This document shows positions 1-12,212 of a stretch of DNA of 64,000 nucleotides, piece after piece. The position numbers and the translations under genes were made by a program. Below the pieces are notes generated by a model that did no database searches, was not told the origin of the DNA, and saw nothing but the letters and a program-made list of their open reading frames with translations. Every line of letters starts with the position of its first letter. The stretch's first letter is position 1. This DNA comes from Salvia splendens (taxonomy: Eukaryota; Streptophyta; Magnoliopsida; Lamiales; Lamiaceae), in assembly GCF_004379255.2 (NCBI RefSeq), contig NC_056037.1, forward strand, positions 31,159,012 through 31,223,011, given 5' to 3'.

Positions 1-837
1 ATATTAACAATTTAGCCCACAGTGATAATCTATATTAATCAATGCAGAAACCACAAGATGATAATAGATAGAATATTATACTTTAAGACGAATAAAGAAA
101 TATATATCGTACTCCTATAATAGGTATATACGCTGCTTTTGTATGGTTATTTACTTATTTATCTCTTTTTGCTATTTTTTCCCTATAAAATATTCGTTCT
201 CTAACTTTTATTCGCAATAGGCCACTGAGGTCTTATTCATGATTATTACAACAAACAAATTCAGTTCTTGTTCTTGTCGAAAATATACTAATACATTGTA
301 AGAAAAAATTATGTATGGTTAAATAATTTCTCAACCTCGCATTATAAATGTTCATTGTGGGTATTTGGAGGAGGGTCATTAGTATATGAAATCAAATTAG
401 TGGTCACCCCAAATCCCAATATTCGTTTAGCCGAAAATAGTTAAAAATTGCATCATGCATACTTGATCGATCGAGGAAATTTTAGATTTTTTTTATTCTT
501 GAAACTTAGTTACCAAATATAGATAATATATATATTGACGTAAAGAATAATTTGTATACTACATAAAACAATAATGTAATTTTAGGAACTATATATAGTA
601 AAAATAATACTCCATTACAACATGGCATGTATTGATGAATTAATATTGGATGTATATATAGACCATTATTGTACACTAGCAACACTATCATAACGTGAAA
701 AATATATAGCGCAGATAATCAGGATTGAACCAAATATTTTTCACTAAAAAGAAATTTTTTTTTACTCAAATTTTCCATTTTAAATACTACTTAGTGACTA
801 TAATGCAATATTGTCAAAACATTGTTCATTTAAAATA
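1..837. other. AT-rich intergenic DNA, no gene seen
   Basis: I see no open frame with recognisable protein content and no terminal repeats. The short frame at 506-691 (- strand) is low-complexity and not credible as a gene. Confidence 0.6.
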
Positions 838-1988
838 GAGTGAACTACGCAAATGGTCCCTGGACTATGCATTTTGCACGCCAATGGTCCCTGAACTTTA
901 AAAATATCGTAGATAGTCCATGAATTAAGGGATAATCACATTTTTGATATTTTTTTCACTTTTTAGTCTTATTCTATACCAAAAATACCCCCAATTTTGG
1001 CCTACCACAAACTTTACTTTATATACTACATCATCCATTTCTTAATTTTGACTTTGATTTTATTTTCACCACATTGAGCATATTAAGTGGGAAAATAAAA
1101 TAAATCAAATTCAAGCCATAACATATATAGAAATAATGTGAAATAAAAATTTTGTGGTATTATGTTCAGTCATTCAAAATTACGAATGCTTATGTTCCTA
1201 TCAAGCATAGAAAATTCTATTTGTAAAATATCATCAAATTTTTGATATATTATGCATTAATCATTATACAAAATTAATGAAAGATATAGTAGGAGTACAA
1301 AACTATTAATTAGTATATCAAAATTTTAAATGTGCAAGTTAGAATTTAACCTTCCAAAACAAATTAATTTGAATAATAAAAAAAGTACAGGAAAATAAAA
1401 TAAATCAAATTCAAGCCATAACATATATAGAAATAATGCGAAATAAAAATTTTGTGGTATTATGCTCAGTCATTCAAAATTACGAATGCTTCTGTGTTCC
1501 TATCAAGCATAAAAATTCTATTTGTAAAATATCATCAAACTTTTGATATATTATGCATTAATCATTATACAAAATTAATGAAACATATAGTAGGAGTACA
1601 AAACTATTAATTAGTATATCAAAATTTTAAATTTGCGAGTTAGAATTTAACCTTCCAAAACAAATTAATTTGATTAATAAAAAAAGTACAAAACAAAGAT
1701 TGAATTGAAAGTTGAAGCTGAATATCAATTTTTTGAAAATATATAAAATTCAATGTGGTGAAAATAAAATCAAAGTTAAAATTAAGAAATGGATGATATA
1801 GTATATAAAGTAAAGTTTGTGGTTGGCCAAAATTGGGGGTATTTTTGGTATAGAATAAGACTAAAAAGTGAAAAAATATAAAAAATGTGATTATCCCTTA
1901 GTTCAGGGACTATCTACGATATTTTTAAAGTTCGGGGACTATTGACGTGCAAAATGCATAGTCCAGGGACCATTTGAGTAGTTCACTC
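838..1988. mobile_element. Non-autonomous Mutator-like element with long terminal inverted repeats
   Basis: The ends GAGTGAACTAC and GTAGTTCACTC begin terminal inverted repeats of roughly 240 bp (838-1077 against about 1750-1988). The repeats include a segment reading 'ggtccctggactatgca' on one side and its complement on the other. The flanking 9-mers are tttaaaata (829-837) and tctaaaata (1989-1997), which match at 8 of 9 positions. A 9-bp target duplication is the Mutator signature. The inside has no coding capacity but holds a 300-bp tandem duplication. A partial relative lies near 8130. Confidence 0.8.
1091..1690. repeat. 300-bp tandem duplication inside the Mutator-like element
   Basis: The unit starting 'gaaaataaaataaatcaaa' at 1091 recurs at 1391 with a period of 300 bases and only a few substitutions (for example atgtg/atgcg and a 2-base insertion near 1493). 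Both copies lie wholly between the inverted repeats, so the duplication arose within the element. Confidence 0.9.
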
Positions 1989-3404
1989 TCTAAAATAAAT
2001 TTAGTGAATTCCAGTGTGAATAAAGAAATATTTTAGCATCCGTACAAGCAAAGGACTTTTCGGAACAGTTCCTAATTCCTTTAACTCTTTTAGGTGGATT
2101 ACAACTAATTCCACGTGTCTCACCTTTATATCCAATCAAATAAGCATTTATTTTTAAAATATATTTTTACGCGGTTTGTGAGTCTTGTGACCGATTATTT
2201 GTTAGCAAGGATATTAATATAAATTTAATTTTCGATTAACAATAATGACGTCATATGTATGCTATATGAACAAATTTGAAAAGTTCATATATTTTTATCA
2301 AACCAACCTTTTCCATTCCAATTTAATTTATACGTTCTGGTCAAGAGGTCAATTACATCGTGTTCCAAAAAAAAGGTCAATTGTATCGAAAATTCTTGAG
2401 TAATATTGCCTTTTTAATCTGATAAGTTTTAAGAGTATAATTACACAGGCCACAATCAGTTTAATATATTTTCAATGAAAAATCGTATGATCATAACGAA
2501 GAATTCTAATGTTACAACATTTCTTTTGTGTAGTTATAAAAACATTATGAAAATCTGAACATATATTTTTCTCTTTATTATCTCAACATCTAATTTTCTT
2601 TTATTACACTCCATTTTGTAGTTTTGTTTGATTTAAACCGTCAAAATAATAGGAGTAATGTAAGTGGAAAGGGAAGTGAGAGAGATGGACAAGTGGAAGG
2701 CAGGTAAAAGTTGATCCAAAGGCGGCGCAAGTGACGTGGATGCGTTTATAACTAAAACATGACACGTGACGCTTAAGAGCCAACTTTGGGTATGTAAGTA
2801 TGGGACAAGTAAAGCCAAATCCCACTCTACCTCTCTAAACTCATTTTATTAAATATATTTATCTTAAACTACATTAGGAATGTCAAAATGGTAGTATTAT
2901 GCAATTCAATATAATATTAACCGGGTATTCAAAAATTCGATTCTCGCAAAAGTTGGGTAGAATTAAAAATAAACCCTAATATTTTTTTTTAAACATACCT
3001 TACAAATTACTAGGACTTCTTTTATTTTTCCTTTTACTCCTCGACATTGAGATGTGTCGAGAAAGAATAATTTTTGGTTTGAATTTTAATAGAATTGAAA
3101 CAGAAATATAAGGAATTTTAAAAAAACTAAACGACTAATTTCAAAATGTTATAAGAATCGGTGCGAGTCGGCGACTAGCTAGCTGCAAGAATTGAGTGGA
3201 GATACCCGTAATTTTTATATTTTTATTTAAACTTTATATTCAAATTCAGGTATTTAACGTAATAAATATTGAACAATATTAGTAATTATTTTATATATTT
3301 TGTATTTGTTGAATGAATGAATAACTATATGGAGAAGTATTTATTTGTATATAAAAGATACTCCTAATAACTATCCACTTAATTCCTATAAACTACTAGG
3401 AGTA

Positions 3405-3592
3405 TTCGGTTGGCAAGATTAAATTTCATGATTAAATATGTATCATATTTGGTTCATAAGATTGAACTTCACAACTTAATCTTAGATGGATAGTCTCATG
3501 ATAATTAGTCATAGTCTCCCTCCTCCAACTAAAATAATCCTACAACTTAATTCTAAATAAATAGTCTCATGATATTAATTATGGCAACCGAA
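3405..3592. mobile_element. MITE with short TTCGGTTG ends
   Basis: The left end ttcggttggcaag pairs with the right end atggcaaccgaa (complement ttcggttgccat). The body has related inverted blocks around 'cttaat..ta..tagtctcatga'. A diverged relative in the other orientation lies at about 24587-24715. I could not fix a target duplication, so the superfamily is left open. Confidence 0.5.
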
Positions 3593-3960
3593 CGCCACCA
3601 TAGAATATTACATATATTAGTATAGTTACTCTCCTAGTCTCTTAGGCTATTATAATGTCCAAGTGTTAATATGAATAAGAAGAAATTTGATTTAAAGAAA
3701 ATATATGGGGATCCTTCGGTGCCAAGCTTCATTTATATTATTAAATCGACTTACGTTGATTTAACGGCAGGATTGGCGCACAAAGAGTAATGGAAAAAAA
3801 TTTTGAAGTTGGCATGAACCACATGTATATAAAACTTATTTTTAAATAAAATAAAATTTAAGAACAATATATAAAGTTCTTGTAAATGAAGAGTGAGCTA
3901 GGCAACATATTTCGTCAACAAGCCCTTGCAGCATGTGCGGTTGTAGAGTTGACGGTGGAC

Positions 3961-4208
3961 TAGCCCTTGCCCGAAAGTCATGAGGACTTGAAAAGGTATT
4001 ATGAGATATGACAGTATCAGGATGACTTCGTTGATCATTTACAGTGGATCTCAATAGTTGGTTTCTTCGTGATAGATGTATTTCTAGCCCTTGTCCGAAA
4101 GTCATGAGGACTTGGAAAGGTATTATGAGATATGGCAGGATCAGGATGACTTCGTTGATCATTTACAGTGGATCTCAATAGTTGGTTTCTTCGTGATAGA
4201 TGTATTTC
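3961..4208. repeat. Tandem duplication, unit 124 bp
   Basis: The unit beginning tagcccttg(c/t)ccgaaagtc at 3961 recurs at 4085 with about five substitutions. I did not recognise it as part of any gene in any frame. Confidence 0.9.
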
Positions 4209-5333
4209 TTATAATTGTTAGTTGTTTTATATTTTAATTTTGTTTTTCTAACATTTGATATAATTTTGATTTCTGTTCAATAAATTCAAGCCTATACGAC
4301 TATTGGATGAGAGCGATATTTGACCACGACTCTTTAACACTTATAAATTATAGTAATCATTAAAAACAGTGGGTTTAATTATAAGAGAAAATAGGGGATG
4401 AAGAGTGAGAAATGAAAGGATTAAGATTCCATGTGTGTTTGTTAGTTACTTTGTCCCAACAAAAGTGATTTAATGAACACGTAATTAACGCCTTGCCCAC
4501 ACACACAGTTAGGCACATAAAACATTAGGTCACTAATTAAAGGGTTTAATTACTCCATTCTACACCAACCAATCTAATTTCATGTTCATTGTATATCACT
4601 AAACTTCTCGCACGCTTTAAAGTTATATTAGCAATGGGGGTTATTTGATGCATGCATGTGACTAGGATGTATATATATTGAGAAATGTAGTTGTAAGATA
4701 TATTTCAAATTGATACTATTCGTGAGCAACATTCTTGTTTAATTCATGTTTAGTGTATTTTTTTTACATTTAATAAGATTTTAATACTTTGAAATTGATA
4801 TTTATATTATTATTTTCTTAAATTACATCAAAAATCAAAGCTTGATTTGTAATTTTATTTATTTTTTAATTCTCATAGGATTTCGTATATTTTCAGGGAT
4901 TCAATTGATTCTACATGAAAATTTATAACGAAAAAAATAGGGTTCAATTTAGAATTACCATCAAATATTTAGTCAAGATTAGTGTGACTCCAATAGTTTT
5001 TTCTAACTAATTATACCCCCTTAATTTAGACATTTGGCATAATGGATCCAAAGCAAATTTACGATTACCAAACCAAGACATTTGAAAAGTAGCCAATATT
5101 GTTAGGTCTTTATTTCAATAAAAACTCATGCATGGTAATTTAACTTGAATTTATTAGTTGAAAGAGAATCGTACAACTAAGTCATGGTTCATTATCATCT
5201 AGAGTTGTTAAGTTTTCAGTTGGTAAAATCAAATACACAAATCATCACCGACTCCCTTTTGGGGGATTAGAATCATCTGGAGGTGCATCAATCTGAGACA
5301 AATGGCAATTCAATACTGGAATATTAAATTTTT

Positions 5334-6531
5334 GAGTAAAGGCCCATTTTGATCCTTAACATATTGTGATTTTATGATTTTAGTCCCAAACATTATCTTT
5401 TGAATTATTCGGTCTCTCACAAATAAAAACATGTCACATTTGGTCCGAATTTGACGGAATTGTTAAAATTTAACAGTCAACGGATTTTAATTACATTTTG
5501 ACCGGATTAAGAGTTAATATTAGAATTTTAATCTTTTTCAAAAAAAATGAGGAAAATGCAGCGGGAAATTGATCTCAAATCGTCGCGGATTTCTTCGCTG
5601 GGAGAAAGTTCGAAAGAGATTAACCGGAATAATAGGTTATTGGAGAAGACGATTATCGCTACCGGAAATTTCTCAATTCTCGAAACGGTGTCGTTCCATA
5701 GTTTAAGCATTACTGATTTCGTCGTTGTGCTTACGCGTTGAGATCTGTGAGGCATTTTACCAAACAGTTGATCCGCGAAATGGAATCCGCCAGCTGGAAT
5801 ATCGACGCCGCTTCCAACGCGATTCACGGCGGTGTTAAATTCAACAGAAAGGATCACAAAGGCTTAGTGTTCGAATCGTTTGTTTGCAGAGAGATTTTCA
5901 GCGGCTTCAACGATCCTATATTTGGAATCGAGAAAATTGATTATTCAGAGAAGTAGCGGCGCCGGATTTTCTTCTTCGAGGAGTTCTCGAAATTGAGGTC
6001 GGTCTCTGTGAGTCATTTCGTTAAACATAACCCGAGCTCTTTATTCAGAATTGTTTTGAAATCGAAGTATCTTAACTTCGTACATCCAAAGATGGAATTC
6101 TTGTCTTTCGGCAATTTAAACCAGAGGCAGGTGGTGAACGGCGGGGATTTGCCGAAAACGGAGTTCTTCAAGATGTTTGCTGAAATGTCGAGAAGAGTTT
6201 GGTTACTTCATTGTTTGGCATGAGAAAGAGAATTGAAAAATTAGGTCTAGGGTGGGGCGACGCATTTTTAAAAGAAATACAAGATCTTCTTTTAAAAAAA
6301 TTCGAATAAAATCTTCATTTTTTATGAAAAAAATTAAAATTTTAATATTAACTCTTAATCCGGTCAAAATGTAACTGAAATCCGTTGACTTTTAAATTTT
6401 AACAGTTCCGTCAAATTCGGACCAAATGTGACTCGTTTTTATTTGTGAGGGACCGAATAATTCAAAAGATAATGTTTTGGACCAAAATCGTCACATCGCA
6501 ATATGTTAAGGACCAAAATGAGCCTTTAGTC
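5334..6531. mobile_element. Pack-MULE (Mutator-like element carrying a host gene fragment)
   Basis: Inverted repeats of about 200 bp start at 5334 (GAGTAAAGGC..CATTTTGATCC) and end at 6531 (GGACCAAAATGAGCCTTTAGTC). The flanking 9-mers taaattttt (5325-5333) and taatttttt (6532-6540) match at 8 of 9 positions, as expected for a Mutator insertion. Between the repeats (about 5545-6290) the base composition rises sharply in GC, and the sequence encodes pieces of a DUF641/GIL1-like protein rather than a transposase. This is the structure of a Pack-MULE. Confidence 0.85.
5547..6223 (+). pseudogene. Captured fragment of a GIL1/IRKI-like (DUF641) gene
   Basis: Two frames encode sequence typical of plant DUF641 proteins such as GIL1 (GRAVITROPIC IN THE LIGHT 1) and IRK-interacting protein. 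Frame one (5547-5741) gives a charged segment with RISSLGESSKEIN. Frame two (5738-6223) gives RSVRHFTKQLIREMESA, then FVCREIFSGFN, FVHPKMEFLSFGNLNQR and RRVWLLHCLA, in the family's order. There is a frame change near 5738 and an in-frame TAG at 5954-5956, so no intact protein can be made. Family members are usually above 400 residues; only the conserved C-terminal half is here, without introns. The call rests on recalled family motifs. Confidence 0.75.
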
Positions 6532-6582
6532 TAATTTTTTTACAATTTTGGTAACAAACATCCATAAAGATATCTGGACGAA

Positions 6583-6975
6583 GAGCATCCGCAATATCGG
6601 ATATTAGGTAGAACGTCAGGTAGAACTAGCGGTATGTCCGTAGAAGTGTTCGTCGCAATAGCGGATGAGAGAAAGGACGTCCCGAAGTAGGACGAGCGAT
6701 CGTCCACGCCCGAAACTGGACGTCCCGGTTTTTTGTTTTTTTATTTATACTCAATATTTACGACTCATTGCACTTCATTTTTTGTATATTTGATAAACAC
6801 CAACAATTAAAATGAACTAATTGTATTTTTCAATTTGTTTTATTTGCTAGGGCGTCGGCTAATCCTAGTACTAGGTTATTATTGTGCAGTGAGATGTTTT
6901 AGTGACGTGGCAGAAGGTGTTTTTGGAATGTCCTAGTACTAGACTATTGAGATATTCGTCCTACTGTGGATGCTC
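6583..6975. mobile_element. PIF/Harbinger-type MITE
   Basis: The left end gagcatccgcaatat and right end actgtggatgctc share the GAGCATCC terminus used by the larger Harbinger elements in this window. The right flank is taa; the left flank is gaa, so the expected 3-bp TAA/TTA target duplication looks mutated on one side. Near both ends are gtccta/taggac motifs. No coding capacity. Confidence 0.65.
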
Positions 6976-9299
6976 TAATAAAGCATCCAATTTTCATGTA
7001 TATATATTCACTTGCAATTACTCCCCCCTCCCATCGAAGATGACCCACTTTCCTTTTTGTTTTTTTTTTATTTTTTTTTTGCTTCCACTTTCCTTTTTGG
7101 TTTGTCCCAACCAAGATGACTTATTACTAAAAATGGAAACACCTTTCACTCTACTTTATTCACTTTCTCTTACTTTATTCTCTCTACTTCACACACAATT
7201 ATCATCGACTCTTGAGGAAATGCCCCCTTCAATCATTCCAAGATTTATATCAGTATGTCATTTACTAATGAGTCTATGTTTTTATTTTTTATAAAGATGA
7301 TTAATAATGATTCTCATCTATACCTTCATTCTGGTGACTTGAACCCAGCCTGGTTATTAATTCAGCCTGGTTATTAATTAGAGAAAAAACATCTTCATTT
7401 AAGACCCATTTAGAGTACATAAATATGAAAAATCTTAATTAAGTAGTAAAACAAGTGAAAAATTCACTTTCACTCTTGTAAAGCATTAAGCATTCATAAA
7501 TTTTTTTATTTGAATCAAATGTCCCAAACATAAATATGTAACTGACATTTGTAATGTTGTCTTTTAATTAGTTAATAAATAGGCATATCAAATATTTGGT
7601 CAAGTCTACTGAAACCCATCACCCACATGGAATAAAGCCCAAAAGGCCCAAACAAACCAATTTGAGGCCTCAAAATAATGTTATATTTAGTCGAATTGAA
7701 ATTTGAACCGAAAAATAAATAATGAGTACTACAATACTTCGAATGTTTGTATATTGTTGGATAACCGATTATATAACTTTTAAACTAAGAACATGAAAAA
7801 TAAATAATTACTATACAATACTTCGTATGTTTGCTTAAATTGTGGGATAACCTATTATATGACTTTTAAACTAAGAATATGATCCATAAAAATATAAATC
7901 ATGTGTTTAGAAATAATAAAAATAGCTATTAGAATTTTGAATCTGTTACGATTAGTTACGACATAAATATAAATAACCAATAAAAGTAATAATTAAATTA
8001 TAGATAGTAGTATGTATAAGTTTTTCCTACTTAGTAAATTAATTGAGATTGTAATAGCAATAGTAATAATAATATGATCCATTTTTCTAGAAACTAAATA
8101 TGATGAATAATTCTACAAATTCAACTAGTGTGAACTATATAAATGGTCACTCAATTTTGGGATTTGCACATTTGTTGTCTCTGAAAAAACAATATCACGG
8201 AAAGTCCATGAAATTTGGGATATTGAGATGATAAACCCAGAGTCATTACCTAGCTAGCGATAAAGGCGTTATCATCTCTTGCATTTGATGAGTTTCCTAA
8301 GTTATCAATTTATTGTTACGAGGCTAGTGCTTTCTATATATAATTTGCATTAAATGACATGAAACATAAAATGTACAAAGTTGGGTACAGGAAGAAGAAG
8401 AGATAGAGATGTACACTCCGCAACATGAGTAAACCACACTTGCTTTTCGATCATTGAAATTATTTTATATTCCTATTGCCCTATCAAGTTTGAAATGTCG
8501 GCGCCTCACTTTGCCTAGATCCGAACATTTCACCGAAACTTTCACCCGACCATTCAATATTCATAAATAATAAAACCATTTTTTTTTCAGAAAATATAAA
8601 AAAAATCACAAATAATAAATTCATTTTACATGATAATATTCATAAATATAATATTTTAAAAATCGTAAAAAAGAAACAGAACTCAAAGTCATAAACAAAA
8701 TTATCTTATATAGTAGTAGAATAAAATAAAATCAACTCAATTATAATTGTGTACTTTTAGTAATTTAAATATAAATATATTTATAAATTATATATCTTGA
8801 ATATAAATATATATTTATAAGTAATTTCAACATATTTGCTTAAACTAATATATTTACATATAAAATTGTATACTATTATACACAACTACAATTAATGTTA
8901 TGCAATATTGTTCTTTGTCTGATAATGACATTGATTTAGTTTCACTTTATATCATTATTTATTGGTGTTTCATAATTACTATTTAGTTTAGCTACATTTA
9001 AATTCAATATAAATATAGGAGTATTTAAAAATTTTGAAAAGTAAAAAGAATAGAAATATGAGTAAATAAAAAATTAATTCAAAAAATGTACATATTATAT
9101 AAAGTCCAATAAATTAAAATTTCAAATTAAAACTTAGCATAAATATAATAATAGAGTACAACACTCAAATTAAAACCGTGATGTACTCTAAATTGCATAA
9201 TTTTATACCATTATTTGAAATCAAAATTATACTCCAAAATGCCCACTAAATAATATTACACTAAAGTCCAACCAATGTACATTAATACTCCTAAAACCC
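6976..9299. other. AT-rich intergenic DNA, no gene seen
   Basis: Very AT-rich with many poly-A/T runs. Near 8127-8230 is a lone segment (gtgtgaactatataaatggtc..) that resembles the end of the 838-1988 Mutator-like element but has no visible partner. No credible coding frame. Confidence 0.5.
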
Positions 9300-9302
9300 T
9301 AA

Positions 9303-11248
9303 GAGCATCCACTACGCTGTCCCCCCCACCTTCCCTTAAACTACTATTTAAGGGCCCCACTGTACTTTATCCCTTCATCCCTTAACTAAGGGACGGAACC
9401 TGCAATGCTCCGTCCCTTAACCGTCCCTTAAATTACTATTCATTAAATTTCATTTTTTATTTTTTTTTCCTACCCAATTCAATTAAAACAAATACACTTT
9501 ATTAAAATTAAAACAACATTAAAATTCAAAAAAATAGAAAATGGACATAATTAAAATCCTAAAAAAATAAAAATGACATAATTTAATTTTCTCCGCCAAA
9601 GTTTTTCCAAATGTGCTCAATTAGATCCTCTTGGAGTTGGGCGTGGGCGCTAGAGTCGTGTGTCCTTGCCCGAATAGACAACCGTTCTTGTATTGACGGA
9701 TGCGCTCCACTTCGCGGCGGACTACTTGCGGTTGAACTTCCGGGAGATTCGGGGTCGAACCAATTTCCCACCTCGGGTCCTTCGTCTTGGACAATCATGT
9801 TGTGCAAGATTATGCACGTATACATGATGTCGACCATGCTCTCCATGAACCACGAACGGGCCGGGGCTTTGATGATGTTGAAGCGCGCTTGGAGAACCCC
9901 GAACGCCCTCTCCACATCCTTGCGAGTAGCCTCCTGCTTCTGCGCAAAAAGAGCCTGCTTTGGGTTCGCAGGCCTGCTGCACGTCTTCACGAAGGTCGGC
10001 CACTTCGGGTAGATGCCGTCGGCGAGATAGTACCCCATTTTATACAGCCGGTTGTTGGCGACGAAGTTGATGGCCAGCGTTTTACCATCCAAAACTTTGG
10101 TAAAGAGGTCGGACTGGTGGAGCACGTTTATGTCATTGTTCGAGCCAGGGACCCCGAAGTACGCGTGCAAGATCCAAAGCCGGTAGTCGGCAACGGCCTC
10201 GAGTACAACGGTTGGGTGGGTGCCTTTGTGGCCGCTCGTGTAGGACCCCCTCCAAGCCACCGGGCAATTCTTCCATTGCCAGTGCATGCAATCGACACTG
10301 CCAAGCATCCCGGGGAATCCGTGCACTTGTTCGTGCAGGTCGAGGAGGAACTAACAATCGGTCGTGCTTGCCCTCCGGAGAAATTCGTCGGTAAAGGCTG
10401 TCCGGACGCCTTTGCAGAATTTGAGCAAGCACATGCGCCCAGTGGTGTCTCCGATGTAGAGGTATTCGTCGAACATGTCGGCCGTTTGTCCAGTCGCAAG
10501 CTGACGGATTGCTGCAGTACATTTCTGCAGCGTCGTGTGGCTGGGACGCCCGACCGCGTCGAACCCTTCTCGGAAGAACTCTTCCCGGGCCTCCAAAGTA
10601 TTCGCGATGTGGAGAAATAGTGGTTTACTCATGCGGAAACGGCTACGGAAGTAGGTTTCTCCCCAAATCGGGTTATCGCAGAAGTAGTCGCGCACTAACC
10701 TTGTGGCGGCTTCCTCCCGGTTGCGATGGATGTATGTCCGGGAGCGTCGTGGAGGCTGCGCGGCTTCCTCCGCCTCTCGGCGTCGATCTTCTTCAAGTGA
10801 TTGTTCCATTAGTAGACGCATTTGCTCAAAAGGATCCATTTGTTTGAGTTGATTTAAGATGAAATTGGAGTGGTTATAGAGAGGATTTGAGAGGAATAGA
10901 TGTGTGTTTGTTTGTTTGAATTAAAAATTCGAATTAAAAATTAACGGCAACATTACTGTTTAAAAAATAAATTTTTTTATTAAAATTCGAATTAAAAAAA
11001 TGAAATATTGCGTCATCCGTGACGACGCCCACTCGCGGGCCAACGAGTGGGCGTCACGCATGCATCGGGGGCGCGACACGTCGCCCGGGCGCGTGACGGG
11101 ACGGCGCGTCCTTTGTCTCGCGGCTACGGGCTACGGGACGGTATGGGGACGGGCTACGGGACGGGATGAACGTTGCAACGCGTCCCGCGGCAGAACCGTC
11201 CCTCCGGGACGGAACGCGAGCCGCGCGCGGGACGGGTAGTGGATGCTC
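9303..11248 (-). mobile_element. Complete PIF/Harbinger element encoding a transposase
   Basis: Perfect 13-bp inverted ends GAGCATCCACTAC (9303-9315) and GTAGTGGATGCTC (11236-11248) are flanked by TAA on both sides (9300-9302 and 11249-11251), the standard 3-bp target duplication. The only coding capacity is a minus-strand transposase (9583-10839). The Myb-like second protein (ORF2) that Harbinger elements normally need is absent. The region upstream of the transposase (about 11030-11240) is GC-rich with many gggacgg-type motifs; the left end has the complementary ccgtccctt motifs. These may be transposase binding sites. Confidence 0.93.
9583..10839 (-). pseudogene. PIF/Harbinger transposase with one in-frame stop codon
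   Basis: This is the DDE-type nuclease of PIF/Harbinger elements (DDE_Tnp_4/plant transposon protein class), which cuts and joins the element ends in the nucleus. Translation starts at the ATG at 10837-10839 and runs about 160 codons to a TAG at 10351-10353. The same frame then continues without interruption to 9583, about 420 codons in all. The catalytic triad is visible after the stop: D in GSVDCMHW, D in GSNNDINVL and E in DVERAFGVLQ. The N-terminal part holds the helix-rich segment with FRSRFRMSKPLF. The stop falls in a conserved stretch between DEFLRRASTTDC and LLDLHEQVHGFPGM, where relatives as I recall them usually have Gln. No frameshifts were seen, so a single nonsense change appears to inactivate it. 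Confidence 0.9.
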
Positions 11249-11251
11249 TAA

Positions 11252-11960
11252 ATGCAGCCAACGCCTCCGTCTTTCTCCCTCTCTCTTTCTTTCTCCTCCC
11301 TAATCGGCAGTGAAATAATCTTTCCGGCCAGAGCACAGCTCCTTCTTCCTTGCCGGCTCTCCTTCCACACCGCCTCGGCGGTTGTCCCGTCTGTTCCGCC
11401 GCCTCACCCTCCTGCTCTGCCTCTCGTTTCACGTATCCGCCGCCTCATACAGCCTGTACAGCCGCGTCACCGGCGTCAGCTCTCTTTCTCTTTCCTCTGA
11501 TGTTCTTCTTCTCTAGCGGGTAAAAATCAGATATTTGAAGTGGCGGCTGGAGATGCCGTGTTAGGGAGGCTGAGAGTTCGCCAAGGAGGGATTTAACGGG
11601 GGAAATCGGAGGTTTTGCGTTGGATTTGGGTGGGTTTGCACTGCCTAGCCGCCGCTGCCGCTGTCGGAGCTATCGCCGGATTCCAAGAGCTCTGCAGTGC
11701 TGCATTCAAAAATAAAACAAAATCAGTCCACAAAAATGCACATTCACTATTCAGTTAATGCACATTCACAATTTTTTGCCCAATGACATTTGTCTTGCCC
11801 TTCTTCTAACCTGTCTCCTCCTCTCTCTTTGTTTATACGATAACAATTATAAAAATAAAGGTAAATACACATATTTTTTTCAATTTCCCTCCAAAAAGGG
11901 TCTTTTAGTAATTTCTGGGGCAGTTTCACAATTGCTGTATAGATTATGCAAAAAATATTA
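11252..11960. other. CT-rich and GC-rich stretch without a recognised gene
   Basis: Directly after the Harbinger target site, 11256-11510 is rich in cttc/ctcc, like a plant 5' UTR or a captured gene fragment. Frames exist on both strands (11154-11432 -, 11252-11500 +), but neither resembles a known protein. The rest is AT-rich. Confidence 0.4.
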
Positions 11961-12212
11961 CTCCCTCTGTCCGCGAATAGGAGTCTCATTTTTTTCATTT
12001 TAGTCCGTCCACGAATAGGAGTCCCGGTTCACTTTTACCATAAATGGTAATTGGGTCCACCTTCCACTAACTCATTTCACTCACATTTCATTTAAAATTA
12101 ATATATACAAGTGGGACCCCTATTCCACTAACTTTTTTCTATCCACTTTATTTAACATTACTTAAAATCCGTGTCGCCCATAAATGGGACTCCTAATGGC
12201 GGACGGAGGGAG
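11961..12212. mobile_element. Stowaway-type MITE (CTCCCTCYGTCC ends)
   Basis: Left end ctccctctgtccgcgaatagg, right end ggcggacggagggag, flanked by TA on both sides (11959-11960, 12213-12214). An internal second copy of the left motif (gtccgtccacgaataggagtc) follows at about 12002. Stowaway elements duplicate TA. Confidence 0.85.

Larger units (their letters stand above)
1989..5333. other. Intergenic DNA with one MITE and one 124-bp tandem duplication
   Basis: No credible gene. The frames at 2604-2825 (- strand) show no family-like sequence. The frame at 3842-4162 (- strand) exists only because it runs through the 124-bp duplication. Two recognisable items are listed separately (3405-3592 and 3961-4208). 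Confidence 0.5.

Noticed and set aside
2604..2825. Minus-strand frame of 73 codons
   Set aside because: No conserved features; AT-rich intergenic surroundings.
9611..10847. Long plus-strand frames opposite the Harbinger transposase (for example 9787-10620)
   Set aside because: Antisense shadows of the GC-rich transposase coding strand; no family motifs.
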